From contig NZ_CADIKH010000017.1 in NCBI RefSeq assembly GCF_902859855.1, positions 1 through 64,000 of the forward strand: a stretch of 64,000 nucleotides of DNA. Reading direction: 5' to 3'. The translations under genes were made by a program, and so were the position numbers. A model generated the notes under the pieces. It was not told where the DNA came from, did not search any database, and was given only the letters and a program-made list of their open reading frames with translations. Shown here in pieces: positions 8,374 to 17,693 of this stretch; the stretch's first letter is position 1, and every line of letters begins with the position of its first letter. Origin of the DNA: Paraburkholderia humisilvae. Lineage in GTDB: Bacteria; Pseudomonadota; Gammaproteobacteria; Burkholderiales; Burkholderiaceae.

Positions 8374-9471
8374 ATGAAGGTCCAAACCTGGGACAATCCC
8401 GTCGGCACCGACGGCTTCGAGTTCATCGAATACACGGCCCCCGACCCCAAAGCGCTCGGCAAGCTGTTCGAACAGATGGGCTTTACCGCGATCGCGCGTC
8501 ACCGGCACAAGGACGTCATGCTGTACCGCCAGGGTGGCATCAACTTCATCGTCAACGCGGAACCCGACTCGTTCGCGCAGCGCTTCGCACGCATGCACGG
8601 TCCGTCGATATGCGCCATTGCATTTCGCGTGCAGGACGCCGCGAAAGCGTATCGCCGTGCGCTCGAACTGGGCGCCTGGGGCTTTGACAACAAAACGGGT
8701 CCAATGGAGTTGAACATTCCCGCGATCAAGGGTGTCGGCGATTCACTGATCTATTTCGTCGACCGCTGGCGCGGCAAGAACGGCGCGACACCGGGCAGCA
8801 TCGGCGACATCGGCATCTATGACGTCGATTTCGAGCCGATTGCCGGCGCCGATCCGAACCCGGCTGGCCACGGCCTGACGTACATCGACCATTTAACGCA
8901 CAACGTGCACCGCGGCCGGATGCGCGAATGGGCCGAATTCTATGAGCGTCTTTTCAACTTTCGCGAGATTCGTTATTTCGACATCGAGGGCAAGGTCACG
9001 GGTGTGAAGTCCAAGGCGATGACCTCGCCATGCGGCAAAATCCGCATCCCGATCAACGAAGAAGGCTTGGAGACGGCCGGGCAGATTACCGAATATCTCG
9101 ACGCGTACCACGGTGAAGGCATCCAGCACATCGCACTCGGCACGAACGATATCTATCGGACCGTCGACGGCCTGCGCGCGTCGAACATCGCGCTGCTCGA
9201 TACGACCGATACCTACTACGAACTGGTCAACCGCCGTGTGCCGGATCACGGTGAGCCGCTCGAAGCACTACGCGAGCGCAAGATCCTGATCGACGGCGCA
9301 CGCGACGATCTGCTGCTGCAGATCTTCACTGAAAATCAAATCGGACCGATCTTCTTCGAGATCATCCAGCGAAAGGGCAATCAGGGCTTCGGCGAGGGCA
9401 ACTTCAAGGCGTTGTTCGAATCGATCGAACTGGATCAGATCCGCCGGGGCGTGGTGAGAAACGACGCGTAA
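8374..9471 (+). CDS. hpd: 4-hydroxyphenylpyruvate dioxygenase
   Basis: The 365-residue Fe(II) enzyme converts 4-hydroxyphenylpyruvate to homogentisate in tyrosine degradation. Two vicinal-oxygen-chelate domains are visible, and the iron triad can be assigned to His173 (IDHLTHN), His252 (IQHIAL) and Glu329 (FFEII). The length is typical of bacterial HPPD. It is divergent from the Lrp/AsnC gene. The stop is followed by short imperfect repeats of an AGAACGTACTAC-like unit (about 9473-9510), of unknown meaning. Confidence 0.96.
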   Translation: MKVQTWDNPVGTDGFEFIEYTAPDPKALGKLFEQMGFTAIARHRHKDVMLYRQGGINFIVNAEPDSFAQRFARMHGPSICAIAFRVQDAAKAYRRALELGAWGFDNKTGPMELNIPAIKGVGDSLIYFVDRWRGKNGATPGSIGDIGIYDVDFEPIAGADPNPAGHGLTYIDHLTHNVHRGRMREWAEFYERLFNFREIRYFDIEGKVTGVKSKAMTSPCGKIRIPINEEGLETAGQITEYLDAYHGEGIQHIALGTNDIYRTVDGLRASNIALLDTTDTYYELVNRRVPDHGEPLEALRERKILIDGARDDLLLQIFTENQIGPIFFEIIQRKGNQGFGEGNFKALFESIELDQIRRGVVRNDA

Positions 9472-9557
9472 CAGAACGTACTACAAGAACGTACTACGAG
9501 AACCTACCGCGAGCACGTGGTGTGAGGACATACCACGGGCGCAACAGGCGAATGATG

Positions 9558-9755
9558 TCATTCGCCTGACGCTGTTCGCAACGACGCTCCAGAACGGTCC
9601 GACGCGGACGTCTTCGACACCGTTTGCGTTGCGCGAACCACACCGTTCGGCGCCGCATTCGATGCGGTTTGCGCGCTATTCGAGCGCACCGGCGCGCTCA
9701 TCGCGAAAAATGCGGCTGAGACCATCAGGAAGGTCTGGACATGCTTGCTGTTCAT
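9558..9755 (-). CDS. Small secreted protein of unknown function
   Basis: The 65-residue product has an N-terminal signal peptide (Lys-His start, hydrophobic core, Ala-rich cleavage region near residue 23) and a Ser/Thr/Ala-rich mature part of about 40 residues without a known domain. A strong GAGGAG precedes the ATG by 5 nt, which argues that the frame is translated. It is convergent with hpd. No function is proposed. Confidence 0.55.
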   Translation of the reverse strand: MNSKHVQTFLMVSAAFFAMSAPVRSNSAQTASNAAPNGVVRATQTVSKTSASDRSGASLRTASGE

Positions 9756-10110
9756 GCTTGCTCCTCGTTCTGATTGCCTGCGCCGCGAAGCTCCGCCCGA
9801 TGCGGAACGTTGCGGGAAAGCGCAGGTGCGGAGTTAGACAAGCGCTCGACCGCCGGTTCCGGACGCAGACGGCTTTTACAGCTTGTTACACCAGCGAACG
9901 ACGCGTCATACAGGAGGTCATACCTGTATCGTCGTACGCGGTGTCCGGCAACCCGCATTCCGACACGGAAGACGCGATGCGGCGGGTTTTTCCGGGTGCT
10001 ACCATCGGCTAAAACCCGTCATGATGGCGCCTTCGGCCAACGCATCCACAAGATGCCGCGGCCACCACACCGTTTTTGGTGATCCCAAAGCCGCTGGAGG
10101 AGTACACATA
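9756..10110. other. Divergent intergenic region upstream of the indolepyruvate oxidoreductase
   Basis: The gap separates the small secreted protein from the oxidoreductase gene. No gene is supported here; the upstream extension of the oxidoreductase frame begins with Arg/His-rich sequence and lacks a ribosome site. It should hold promoters for both genes, but I see no clear hexamers. Confidence 0.4.
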
Positions 10111-13100
10111 ATGAATGCCCCACTGGACGCAGGCCAACGAGCGTCGCTCGAAGCCGCGTTATCGTCCGTCACGCTCGACGACAAATACACACTCGAACGC
10201 GGCCGCGCGTACATGAGCGGCATTCAGGCGCTCGTGCGGCTGCCGATGCTGCAGCAGGAGCGCGACAAGGCCGCCGGGCTCAACACAGCCGGCTTTATCT
10301 CCGGCTATCGCGGTTCGCCGCTCGGCGCCCTCGATCTCTCGCTATGGAAAGCGAAGAAGCATCTCGCCGCGCATCAGATCGTCTTTCAGCCGGGCGTCAA
10401 CGAAGACCTGGCCGCGACCGCGGTCTGGGGCACACAGCAGGTCAATCTGTACCCGAGCGCCAAATACGACGGCGTATTTTCGATGTGGTACGGCAAGGGC
10501 CCCGGCGTCGACCGTTCGGGCGACGTATTCAAGCATGGGAATTCGGCGGGCTCGTCGCGGCACGGCGGCGTGCTGGTACTGGCGGGCGACGACCACGCGG
10601 CCAAATCGTCGACACTCGCGCATCAGTCCGAGCACATCTTCAAGGCCTGCGGGCTGCCGGTGCTGTTCCCGTCGAACGTGCAGGAATATCTCGACTTCGG
10701 CCTGCACGGCTGGGCAATGAGCCGTTATTCAGGGCTGTGGGTCGCGATGAAGTGTGTGACCGACGTCGTGGAATCGTCCGCGTCGGTCGATATCGACCCG
10801 CATCGCACGCAGATCATTTTGCCGACCGACTTCGCGATGCCCGACGGCGGTCTCAACATCCGCTGGCCCGACCCGCCGCTCGTGCAGGAAGCGCGGCTGC
10901 TCGACTACAAGTGGTACGCCGGCCTCGCGTATGTGCGCGCGAACAAACTGGATCGCGTCGAAATCGACTCGCCGCATGCGCGCTTTGGCATCATCACCGG
11001 CGGCAAAGCGTATCTCGATGTGCGGCAGGCGCTATGCGACCTCGGTCTCGACGACGAAACCTGCGCGCGCATCGGCATTCGGCTCTATAAGGTCGGCTGC
11101 GTGTGGCCGCTCGAAGCACAAGGCGCGCAAGCGTTCGCGCGTGGACTTCAGGAGATTCTGGTCGTCGAAGAGAAACGCCAGATTCTCGAATACGCGATCA
11201 AGGAAGAGCTGTATAACTGGCCCGACGCGCAGCGTCCGCGCGTGTTCGGCAAGTTCGACGAGAAAGACGGCGCAGGCGGAGAGTGGTCGGTGCCGATGGG
11301 CAACTGGCTGCTACCCGCGCACTATGAACTGTCGCCGGCGATCATCGCCAAAGCGATCGCCACGCGCCTCGACAAGTTCGATCTGCCATCCGATGTGCGT
11401 GCGCGTATCGCAGCGCGCATCGCCGTGATCGACGCGAAAGAAAAGGCGCTCGCGCGGCCGCGCGTCGAAGCCGAGCGCAAGCCGTGGTTCTGCTCCGGTT
11501 GCCCGCACAATACGTCCACCAATGTGCCCGAAGGCTCGCGCGCGATGGCCGGCATCGGCTGCCACTACATGACCGTATGGATGGACCGCAGCACCAGCAC
11601 CTTCAGCCAGATGGGCGGTGAAGGCGTGGCATGGATCGGTCAGGCGCCGTTTACGAACGACAAACACGTGTTCGCGAATCTCGGCGACGGCACCTATTTC
11701 CATTCGGGGCTGCTCGCGATTCGCGCCGCGATCGCGTCGAAGGCGAACATCACCTACAAGATCCTGTACAACGACGCGGTCGCGATGACTGGCGGCCAGC
11801 CGGTCGACGGCACGCTAACCGTGCCGCAAATCACGCATCAGCTCGCGGCGGAAGGTGCGAAGAAAATCGTGATCGTCACCGACGAGCCGGACAAGTACAC
11901 GGCGAACGTCGGGCTTGCGCCGGGCATCACCGTGCACCATCGCGACCTGCTCGACGACGTCCAGCGCGAACTGCGCGAGATCGAAGGCACGACGATCCTG
12001 ATCTACGACCAGACTTGCGCGACCGAGAAGCGCCGCCGCCGCAAACGCGGCGCGTACCCGGACCCGGCAAAGCGCGTCGTGATCAATGAGGCGGTCTGCG
12101 AAGGCTGCGGCGATTGCTCGGTGCAGTCGAACTGCCTGTCGGTCGAGCCGCTCGAAACCGAATATGGCACGAAGCGGCAGATCAACCAGTCGACCTGCAA
12201 TAAAGACTACTCGTGCCTGAAGGGCTTCTGCCCGAGCTTCGTGACCGTCGAAGGCGGCCAGCTACGCAAGCCGGCCGCAACCGGCGTCGCCGGCGATACG
12301 ATGCCGCCGGTTCCGGAGCCCGACGTGCCCGCAATCGGCCAGCCATACGGCGTGCTCGTCACGGGCGTTGGCGGCACTGGTGTCGTGACGATCGGCGCGC
12401 TGCTCGGCATGGCCGCGCACCTCGAAAGCAAGGGTGTGACAGTGCTCGATGTCACCGGTCTCGCGCAAAAAGGCGGCGCGGTGATGAGCCATGTGCAGAT
12501 CGCGAACCGGCCGGACGATATTCACGCCACGCGTATCGCGATGGGCGAAGCGCATCTCGTGATCGGCTGCGATGCAATCGTGACCGCCAGCGACGAGTGC
12601 GTGTCGCGGATGCAAAACGGCCGCACGCGCGTCGTCCTCAACAGCGCGCCGACGCCAACCGCGGCCTTCATCAAGAATCCGGACTGGCGCTTTCCTGGCG
12701 CCAGCACCGATGCGGATGTGCGCGCCGCGGCCGGCGACGACAATGTGTCGGCCGTCGATGCGAACCGCTTCGCGGTCGCGCTGCTGGGCGACGCGATCTA
12801 TACGAATCCGTTCGTGCTCGGCTACGCGTGGCAGCGCGGCTGGCTGCCGCTCACGCATGCATCGCTGACGCGCGCGATCGAGCTCAACGCGGTGCAGGTC
12901 GAGAAAAACCTCGCTGCATTCGAATGGGGGCGCCGCGCCGCGCACGATCTGGCCGCGGTCCGCAAGCTCGCCGAATCGCAAGCACGCACGCCGGATACGG
13001 ATACCGCGAACGGCAAGATCGTGTCGTTGCATACGCCCAAAGCGCTCGACACGCTCATCGACAAACGCGTGAAGTATCTGGCCGCGTACCAGAACGATGC

Positions 13101-13728
13101 CTATGCGGCGCGCTATCGCAAGCTGGTCGACGAGGTTCGCGCGGCTGAAACGGCGCTGGAGCCCGCTCCGGGCACCGCCGAGCCGTTGCCGCTCACCGAG
13201 GCGGTCGCGAGGAACCTGCACAAGTTGATGGCCTACAAGGACGAATACGAGGTCGCGCGCCTCTACACGGACCCGGCGTTTATCGAGAAGGTGAAGGCGA
13301 ACTTCGAAGGCGACTGGAAGCTCAAGTTCCACCTTGCGCCGCCCGCGCTGTCGAAACAGGATGCGCATGGCCATCTGGTGAAAAAGCAGTACGGCCCGTG
13401 GATGCTCAGCGCAATGCATGCCCTCGCGAAATTGCGGTTCCTGCGCGGCACCGCGCTCGACGTGTTCGGCAAGACCGAAGAGCGTCGCACCGAGCGCGCG
13501 CTGATCGTCGAATATGAAGCGCTGGTGCGCGAGCTGATCGGTGGCCTCGCCGCTGGGCTCGCTGCGGACAAACGCGCGCTTGCCGTCGAACTGGCGAGCC
13601 TGCCCGACGGCATCCGCGGCTATGGCCATGTGAAGGAGAACAACCTGAAGGGCGTGCGCGCGAAATGGTCTCAGTTGCTCGCGAAATGGCGGGCGCCCGC
13701 GGGAGACCAGACGCGGCACGTCGCATAA
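10111..13728 (+). CDS. Indolepyruvate (arylpyruvate) ferredoxin oxidoreductase, single-chain
   Basis: The 1205-residue fusion combines the IorA and IorB functions: oxidative decarboxylation of aryl-pyruvates to aryl-acetyl-CoA with reduction of an electron carrier. In order there are an N-terminal transketolase-like/TPP part with CSGCPH near residue 461 and a ferredoxin-type region with CEGCGDC near 664 and CNKDYSC near 696. Then comes an IorB/gamma domain beginning at GVGGTGVV near 751, and a long C-terminal tail domain. GGAGGAG lies about 8-9 nt before the ATG at 10111. Its closeness to hpd and paa suggests that it converts phenylpyruvate or indolepyruvate to substrates for the Paa route. 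No ferredoxin gene is adjacent. Confidence 0.93.
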   Translation: MNAPLDAGQRASLEAALSSVTLDDKYTLERGRAYMSGIQALVRLPMLQQERDKAAGLNTAGFISGYRGSPLGALDLSLWKAKKHLAAHQIVFQPGVNEDLAATAVWGTQQVNLYPSAKYDGVFSMWYGKGPGVDRSGDVFKHGNSAGSSRHGGVLVLAGDDHAAKSSTLAHQSEHIFKACGLPVLFPSNVQEYLDFGLHGWAMSRYSGLWVAMKCVTDVVESSASVDIDPHRTQIILPTDFAMPDGGLNIRWPDPPLVQEARLLDYKWYAGLAYVRANKLDRVEIDSPHARFGIITGGKAYLDVRQALCDLGLDDETCARIGIRLYKVGCVWPLEAQGAQAFARGLQEILVVEEKRQILEYAIKEELYNWPDAQRPRVFGKFDEKDGAGGEWSVPMGNWLLPAHYELSPAIIAKAIATRLDKFDLPSDVRARIAARIAVIDAKEKALARPRVEAERKPWFCSGCPHNTSTNVPEGSRAMAGIGCHYMTVWMDRSTSTFSQMGGEGVAWIGQAPFTNDKHVFANLGDGTYFHSGLLAIRAAIASKANITYKILYNDAVAMTGGQPVDGTLTVPQITHQLAAEGAKKIVIVTDEPDKYTANVGLAPGITVHHRDLLDDVQRELREIEGTTILIYDQTCATEKRRRRKRGAYPDPAKRVVINEAVCEGCGDCSVQSNCLSVEPLETEYGTKRQINQSTCNKDYSCLKGFCPSFVTVEGGQLRKPAATGVAGDTMPPVPEPDVPAIGQPYGVLVTGVGGTGVVTIGALLGMAAHLESKGVTVLDVTGLAQKGGAVMSHVQIANRPDDIHATRIAMGEAHLVIGCDAIVTASDECVSRMQNGRTRVVLNSAPTPTAAFIKNPDWRFPGASTDADVRAAAGDDNVSAVDANRFAVALLGDAIYTNPFVLGYAWQRGWLPLTHASLTRAIELNAVQVEKNLAAFEWGRRAAHDLAAVRKLAESQARTPDTDTANGKIVSLHTPKALDTLIDKRVKYLAAYQNDAYAARYRKLVDEVRAAETALEPAPGTAEPLPLTEAVARNLHKLMAYKDEYEVARLYTDPAFIEKVKANFEGDWKLKFHLAPPALSKQDAHGHLVKKQYGPWMLSAMHALAKLRFLRGTALDVFGKTEERRTERALIVEYEALVRELIGGLAAGLAADKRALAVELASLPDGIRGYGHVKENNLKGVRAKWSQLLAKWRAPAGDQTRHVA

Positions 13729-13773
13729 CCAGGCTGCGCGCGACGCGCTAGCTCTCGCCGGAGCACGCGCAAA

Positions 13774-13806
13774 AAGGGTCGCCTCGAATCATCCGAGGCG
13801 ACCCTT
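13774..13806. terminator. Bidirectional intrinsic terminator
   Basis: A 13-bp perfect stem (13774-13786 with 13794-13806) with a 7-nt loop has a T-rich run on the plus strand (TTCTCTTTT) and A residues on the other flank that give a T5 run on the minus strand. It lies between the convergent oxidoreductase and maeB genes and can stop transcription from both sides. Confidence 0.9.
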
Positions 13807-13876
13807 CTCTTTTCAGCCCGGTATTCAGCGCGACGTCAGCCACGCAGCAACCGACGCAGGCGTCCGCGCGCTACGC

Positions 13877-16165
13877 TTACCTCGCAGCAGCCGCCTGCCG
13901 CACCGTCACGTTAGCCGACGCAACCGCCGTCATGTTAATGATGCGCCGCACGGTCGCGGCCGGCGTCAGGATATGCGCCGGCCTGTCGGCGCCGAGCAGG
14001 AACGGTCCGACCGTCACGCCGTCGCCGCCGATCATCTTCAGCAGGTTGTACGTGATGTTCGCCGCTTCGACGTTCGGCATAATCAGCAGGTTCGCTTCAC
14101 CGGACAGCTTCGTGCCGGGGAACGCCGCCTTGCGCACAGCCTCGGACAGCGCCGCGTCGCCGTGCATCTCGCCGTCCACTTCGAGATTCGGCGCGCGTTC
14201 GGCAATCAGCTTGCGCGCGGCCGCCATCCGTTGCGACGATGACGAAGGCGAACTGCCGAAGTTCGAGCTCGACAGCAGCGCCACCTTCGGCGTGATGCCG
14301 AACTTCTCGATCTCCCGCGCCGCCAGCAGCGTCATATCGGCGAGTTCTTCCGCAGTCGGGCATTCATTGACATAGGTGTCGCAGATAAACAGATTGCGGC
14401 CCGGCAGCATCAGCAGGTTCATCGCCGCGAAGTTGCGCACGTTCTCGGCCTTGCCGAGCACCTGGTCGATGAACTTCAGATGCGTGTGGTACTGGTCGAT
14501 CATCCCGCAGATCATCCCGTCCGCCTCGCCCAGACGCACGAGAATCGCGCCGATCAACGTATTGAACTTGCGCATCGCGGCCTTCGCGACTTCGGGCGTG
14601 ACCCCTTCGCGCGCGCCGATCTCGTGGTACGCCTGCCAGCACTTCTGATAGCGCGGATCGTCTTCCGGATTGACGATTTCGAAATCCTCGCCGCACTTCA
14701 GCTTCGAGCCCATCTTCCTCAGGCGCATCTCGACCACCGCCGGACGCCCGATGATGATCGGCCGCGCGATCTTCTCGAGCAGCACGAACTGCGCGGCACG
14801 CAGCACGCGCTCGTCTTCCCCCTCCGCGAACACGATGCGAGCCGGCTGCGCCTTCGCGGCGGCGAACACCGGCCGCATCACGAAGCCCGTGCGATACACC
14901 GTCGCGCCGAGTTCCTCGCGATAGGCGTCCATATCCTTGATCGGACGGGTCGCGACGCCCGAATCCATCGCGGCCTGCGCGACCGCCGGCGCGATCTTGA
15001 TGATCAGACGCGGGTCGAACGGCTTCGGAATCAGATAGTCGGGGCCAAATTCGAGCGAGTGGCCTTCGTACGCTTTCGCGACCTCGTCGCCCTGATCGGT
15101 CTCTTCCGCGAGTTCCGCGATCGCGCGCACGCACGCGAGCTTCATCTCCTCGGTGATCGTCGTTGCACCGACGTCGAGCGCGCCGCGAAAGATAAACGGA
15201 AAGCACAGCACATTGTTGACCTGGTTCGGATAGTCCGAACGCCCGGTCGCGACAATGCAGTCCGGCCTCACCCGTTTCGCTTCTTCCGGACGGATTTCCG
15301 GCTCCGGGTTCGCCAGCGCGAGAATCAGCGGCTGCGGGCCCATCTCCTTCACCATCTCCGGCTTCAGCACGCCGGCACTCGAGCAGCCGAGGAATACGTC
15401 GGCGCCCTTGATCGCATCGGCCAGCGTGCGCGCATCGGTATGCGCGACGTAGCGCGCCTTCGACGGATCAAGGTTGTCACGCCCTTCGTGGATCACGCCC
15501 TTCGAGTCGGTGACGAGAATGTTTTCCTTCGCGAGGCCGAGATTCACCAGCAGATCGAGACACGCGATCGCCGCGGCGCCTGCACCCGAGCAGACGAGCT
15601 TCACCTTCGCGAGTTGCTTGCCCACCACCTTCAGACCGTTCAGAATCGCCGCTGACGCGATGATCGCGGTGCCGTGCTGGTCGTCATGGAAGACTGGAAT
15701 TTTCATCCGCTCGCGCAGCTTCTTCTCAATATAGAAGCACTCGGGTGCCTTGATGTCTTCGAGGTTGATGCCGCCCAACGTCGGCTCGAGCATCGCGATC
15801 GCTTCGACAAGCTTGTCGGGATCGGACTCGTTCAGCTCGATATCGAACACGTCGATGCCCGCGAACTTCTTGAAGAGACACCCTTTGCCCTCCATCACCG
15901 GCTTCGCGGCAAGCGGGCCGATATTGCCGAGACCGAGCACCGCGGTCCCATTCGTGACGACGCCGACCAGATTGCCGCGCGATGTGTATTTCTGCGCGTC
16001 GAGCGGTTCGTCGTAAATGGCCATGCACGCGGCCGCGACACCCGGCGAATAGGCAAGCGACAGATCGAGCTGATTCGACAGCGGCTTCGTTGGCGTGACC
16101 GAGATCTTGCCTGGTCGAGGATTCTGGTGATAGGCGAGAGCGCTTTGCTTCAGTTGTTCGTCCAT
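13877..16165 (-). CDS. maeB: NADP-dependent malic enzyme (hybrid with phosphotransacetylase domain)
   Basis: The 762-residue product decarboxylates malate to pyruvate. Roughly residues 1-430 form the malic enzyme part, with SLAYSPGVAAAC near the start and the Rossmann motif GAGAAAIACLDLL. The remaining 330 residues are a phosphate acetyltransferase-like domain, usually regulatory and not catalytic in MaeB. The length is normal for the hybrid class. I start at the ATG before DEQLKQSA; the frame stays open about 200 codons upstream, but that part is Arg-rich and unlike any malic enzyme. Confidence 0.95.
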   Translation of the reverse strand: MDEQLKQSALAYHQNPRPGKISVTPTKPLSNQLDLSLAYSPGVAAACMAIYDEPLDAQKYTSRGNLVGVVTNGTAVLGLGNIGPLAAKPVMEGKGCLFKKFAGIDVFDIELNESDPDKLVEAIAMLEPTLGGINLEDIKAPECFYIEKKLRERMKIPVFHDDQHGTAIIASAAILNGLKVVGKQLAKVKLVCSGAGAAAIACLDLLVNLGLAKENILVTDSKGVIHEGRDNLDPSKARYVAHTDARTLADAIKGADVFLGCSSAGVLKPEMVKEMGPQPLILALANPEPEIRPEEAKRVRPDCIVATGRSDYPNQVNNVLCFPFIFRGALDVGATTITEEMKLACVRAIAELAEETDQGDEVAKAYEGHSLEFGPDYLIPKPFDPRLIIKIAPAVAQAAMDSGVATRPIKDMDAYREELGATVYRTGFVMRPVFAAAKAQPARIVFAEGEDERVLRAAQFVLLEKIARPIIIGRPAVVEMRLRKMGSKLKCGEDFEIVNPEDDPRYQKCWQAYHEIGAREGVTPEVAKAAMRKFNTLIGAILVRLGEADGMICGMIDQYHTHLKFIDQVLGKAENVRNFAAMNLLMLPGRNLFICDTYVNECPTAEELADMTLLAAREIEKFGITPKVALLSSSNFGSSPSSSSQRMAAARKLIAERAPNLEVDGEMHGDAALSEAVRKAAFPGTKLSGEANLLIMPNVEAANITYNLLKMIGGDGVTVGPFLLGADRPAHILTPAATVRRIINMTAVASANVTVRQAAAAR

Positions 16166-16835
16166 TTTTTTGACCTGCAACAGGAGGACTTCAATAAGGA
16201 TCGGACCCGGCTCGATCAACCGGCTACGGCATCTCCATCGATCGTACGGATGGTCGATCGCGCCGCTTCGCGCGTGCGCCGGATCAGTGCGACAGCATGG
16301 AACCTGCTGCGGGAAGATGGACAGCGCGAGCGTGAACGAGGTATCGCGAGCGATTTCGGGTCGGTTAGTGTACCCCGTACGGATGACGAATCGTCGAGGC
16401 CACGTGGGATAGCATCGCGAATGTTGGCGCCGCTTGTCACGCTGCAGTGCGAAACGAGCGCCGCGTATCACGCGCATGCTGCGCATCGCGCTCCCGGCGA
16501 GCGACCGTTGTTCTTCGACACACCTGTGCACAATGAAGGGCACGACCGCCCGCAGCGGCCCGATCGCGAACATCCCGCGCCAGCCGGCGATGCAGAATGC
16601 CGACAGCCGGGCGGCGGTCAGCGTGCGTTCGCTGTGTCGTCGGGCGGACCGTAATCGGGTAAAATCGCGGGTTACGCGCAACAGTCCCAGCCCGCCGGCT
16701 GCGCCGGTCGCAGCTCGCGGGGCATATGGAAAGCCCGCGGAAGACCCACGGAAAACCCGCAACATCCGCTCGCTGCGCGGTTGGGCGCGACGCCCGCCCT
16801 CCCGATTATTCGTGCATCACATCCAAGGACCGCCC
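16166..16835. other. Long divergent intergenic region maeB-pyrE
   Basis: About 670 bp separates the divergent maeB and pyrE starts. Several frames are open by virtue of high GC, including extensions of both genes, but none has a domain or a ribosome site. A TAAAAT at 16660-16665, about 170 nt before pyrE, is the best -10 candidate for pyrE, without a good -35. No terminator or repeat stands out. Confidence 0.4.
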
Positions 16836-17522
16836 ATGACAGGCTTCGATCGCCAGACGATCTCCGACACGACCGCCCGAATGCTGCTCGAAGTTCAGGC
16901 CGTGCATTTCAACGCTGAAAAACCGTATATCTTCACGTCCGGCTGGGCGAGCCCGGTGTATATCGACTGCCGCAAGCTGATTTCGTATCCGCGCTTGCGC
17001 CGCGGCCTGATGGACATGGCCGAAACGATCATTTTGCGCGACGTCGGCTATGAGCAGATTGACGCGGTCGCGGGCGGCGAAACCGCCGGCATCCCGTTTG
17101 CCGCATGGATCTCGGACCGTCTGATGGTGCCGATGCAATACGTGCGCAAGAAGCCGAAGGGCTTCGGCCGCAACGCGCAAATCGAAGGTTTGCTGACCGA
17201 AGGCCAGCGCGTGCTGCTCGTCGAGGACCTGACCACCGACAGCCGCAGCAAGATCAACTTCATCAACGCACTGCGCACCGCGGGCGCGAAGGTGAACCAC
17301 TGCTTCGTGCTGTTCCACTACAACATCTTCAAGGAAAGCGTGTCGGTGCTGAAAGACATCGACGTCGATCTGCACGCGCTCGCGACCTGGTGGGATGTGC
17401 TGCGCGTCGCGAAGGAAGCCGGCTACTTCGAAACGAAAACGCTCGATGAAGTGGAGAAGTTCCTGCATGCGCCGGCGGAGTGGTCAGCGGCGCATGGCGG
17501 AGCGACGGCCGCGCCGCAATAA
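16836..17522 (+). CDS. pyrE: Orotate phosphoribosyltransferase
   Basis: The 228-residue enzyme makes orotidine monophosphate from orotate and PRPP in pyrimidine synthesis. The type-I PRTase PRPP loop is VLLVEDLTTDS near residue 127, and the early IFTSGWASPVYID region is characteristic. The open frame extends far upstream, but the family N-terminus supports the ATG at 16836. It stands alone and is followed by an intrinsic terminator. Confidence 0.96.
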   Translation: MTGFDRQTISDTTARMLLEVQAVHFNAEKPYIFTSGWASPVYIDCRKLISYPRLRRGLMDMAETIILRDVGYEQIDAVAGGETAGIPFAAWISDRLMVPMQYVRKKPKGFGRNAQIEGLLTEGQRVLLVEDLTTDSRSKINFINALRTAGAKVNHCFVLFHYNIFKESVSVLKDIDVDLHALATWWDVLRVAKEAGYFETKTLDEVEKFLHAPAEWSAAHGGATAAPQ

Positions 17523-17593
17523 CACCGTTTCAGCACACTGAACTGCGCGTCGCTCGCGTCTGACAGAACAATTCGAGCATCGTTGCTTCAACT

Positions 17594-17629
17594 AAAAAGC
17601 CGCACATCGTCGTGATGCGCGGCTTTTTT
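17594..17629 (+). terminator. Intrinsic terminator after pyrE
   Basis: The stem AAAGCCGC/GCGGCTTT (17596-17603 with 17619-17626) is extended by an inner CATC/GATG pairing with one mismatch and followed by a T6 run. It lies 70 nt after the pyrE stop. The A-run on the other flank may also stop minus-strand transcription from the response-regulator gene. Confidence 0.9.
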
Positions 17630-17693
17630 GCTAGCTAACGTCCGCGCGCGAACGCCAACCGCGTAACGACCACCCGGCGTCAGGCGACGCTCA

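Noticed and set aside
12262..13719. 485-codon minus-strand frame opposite the indolepyruvate oxidoreductase
   Set aside because: The composition is Arg/His/Ala-rich without any domain, and the plus strand encodes a clear conserved enzyme there.
14480..16654. Two long plus-strand frames opposite maeB (391 and 326 codons)
   Set aside because: Both are shadows of the malic enzyme codons; their Arg/Asp/His-rich translations have no fold signature.
16166..16765. N-terminal extension of maeB by 200 codons
   Set aside because: It is not similar to any malic enzyme region and would overlap the divergent pyrE promoter region; the MDEQLKQ start fits the family.
16434..16835. N-terminal extension of pyrE
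   Set aside because: The extra 134 residues are Arg/Ser/Pro-rich, absent from orotate phosphoribosyltransferases, and the family N-terminus starts exactly at 16836.
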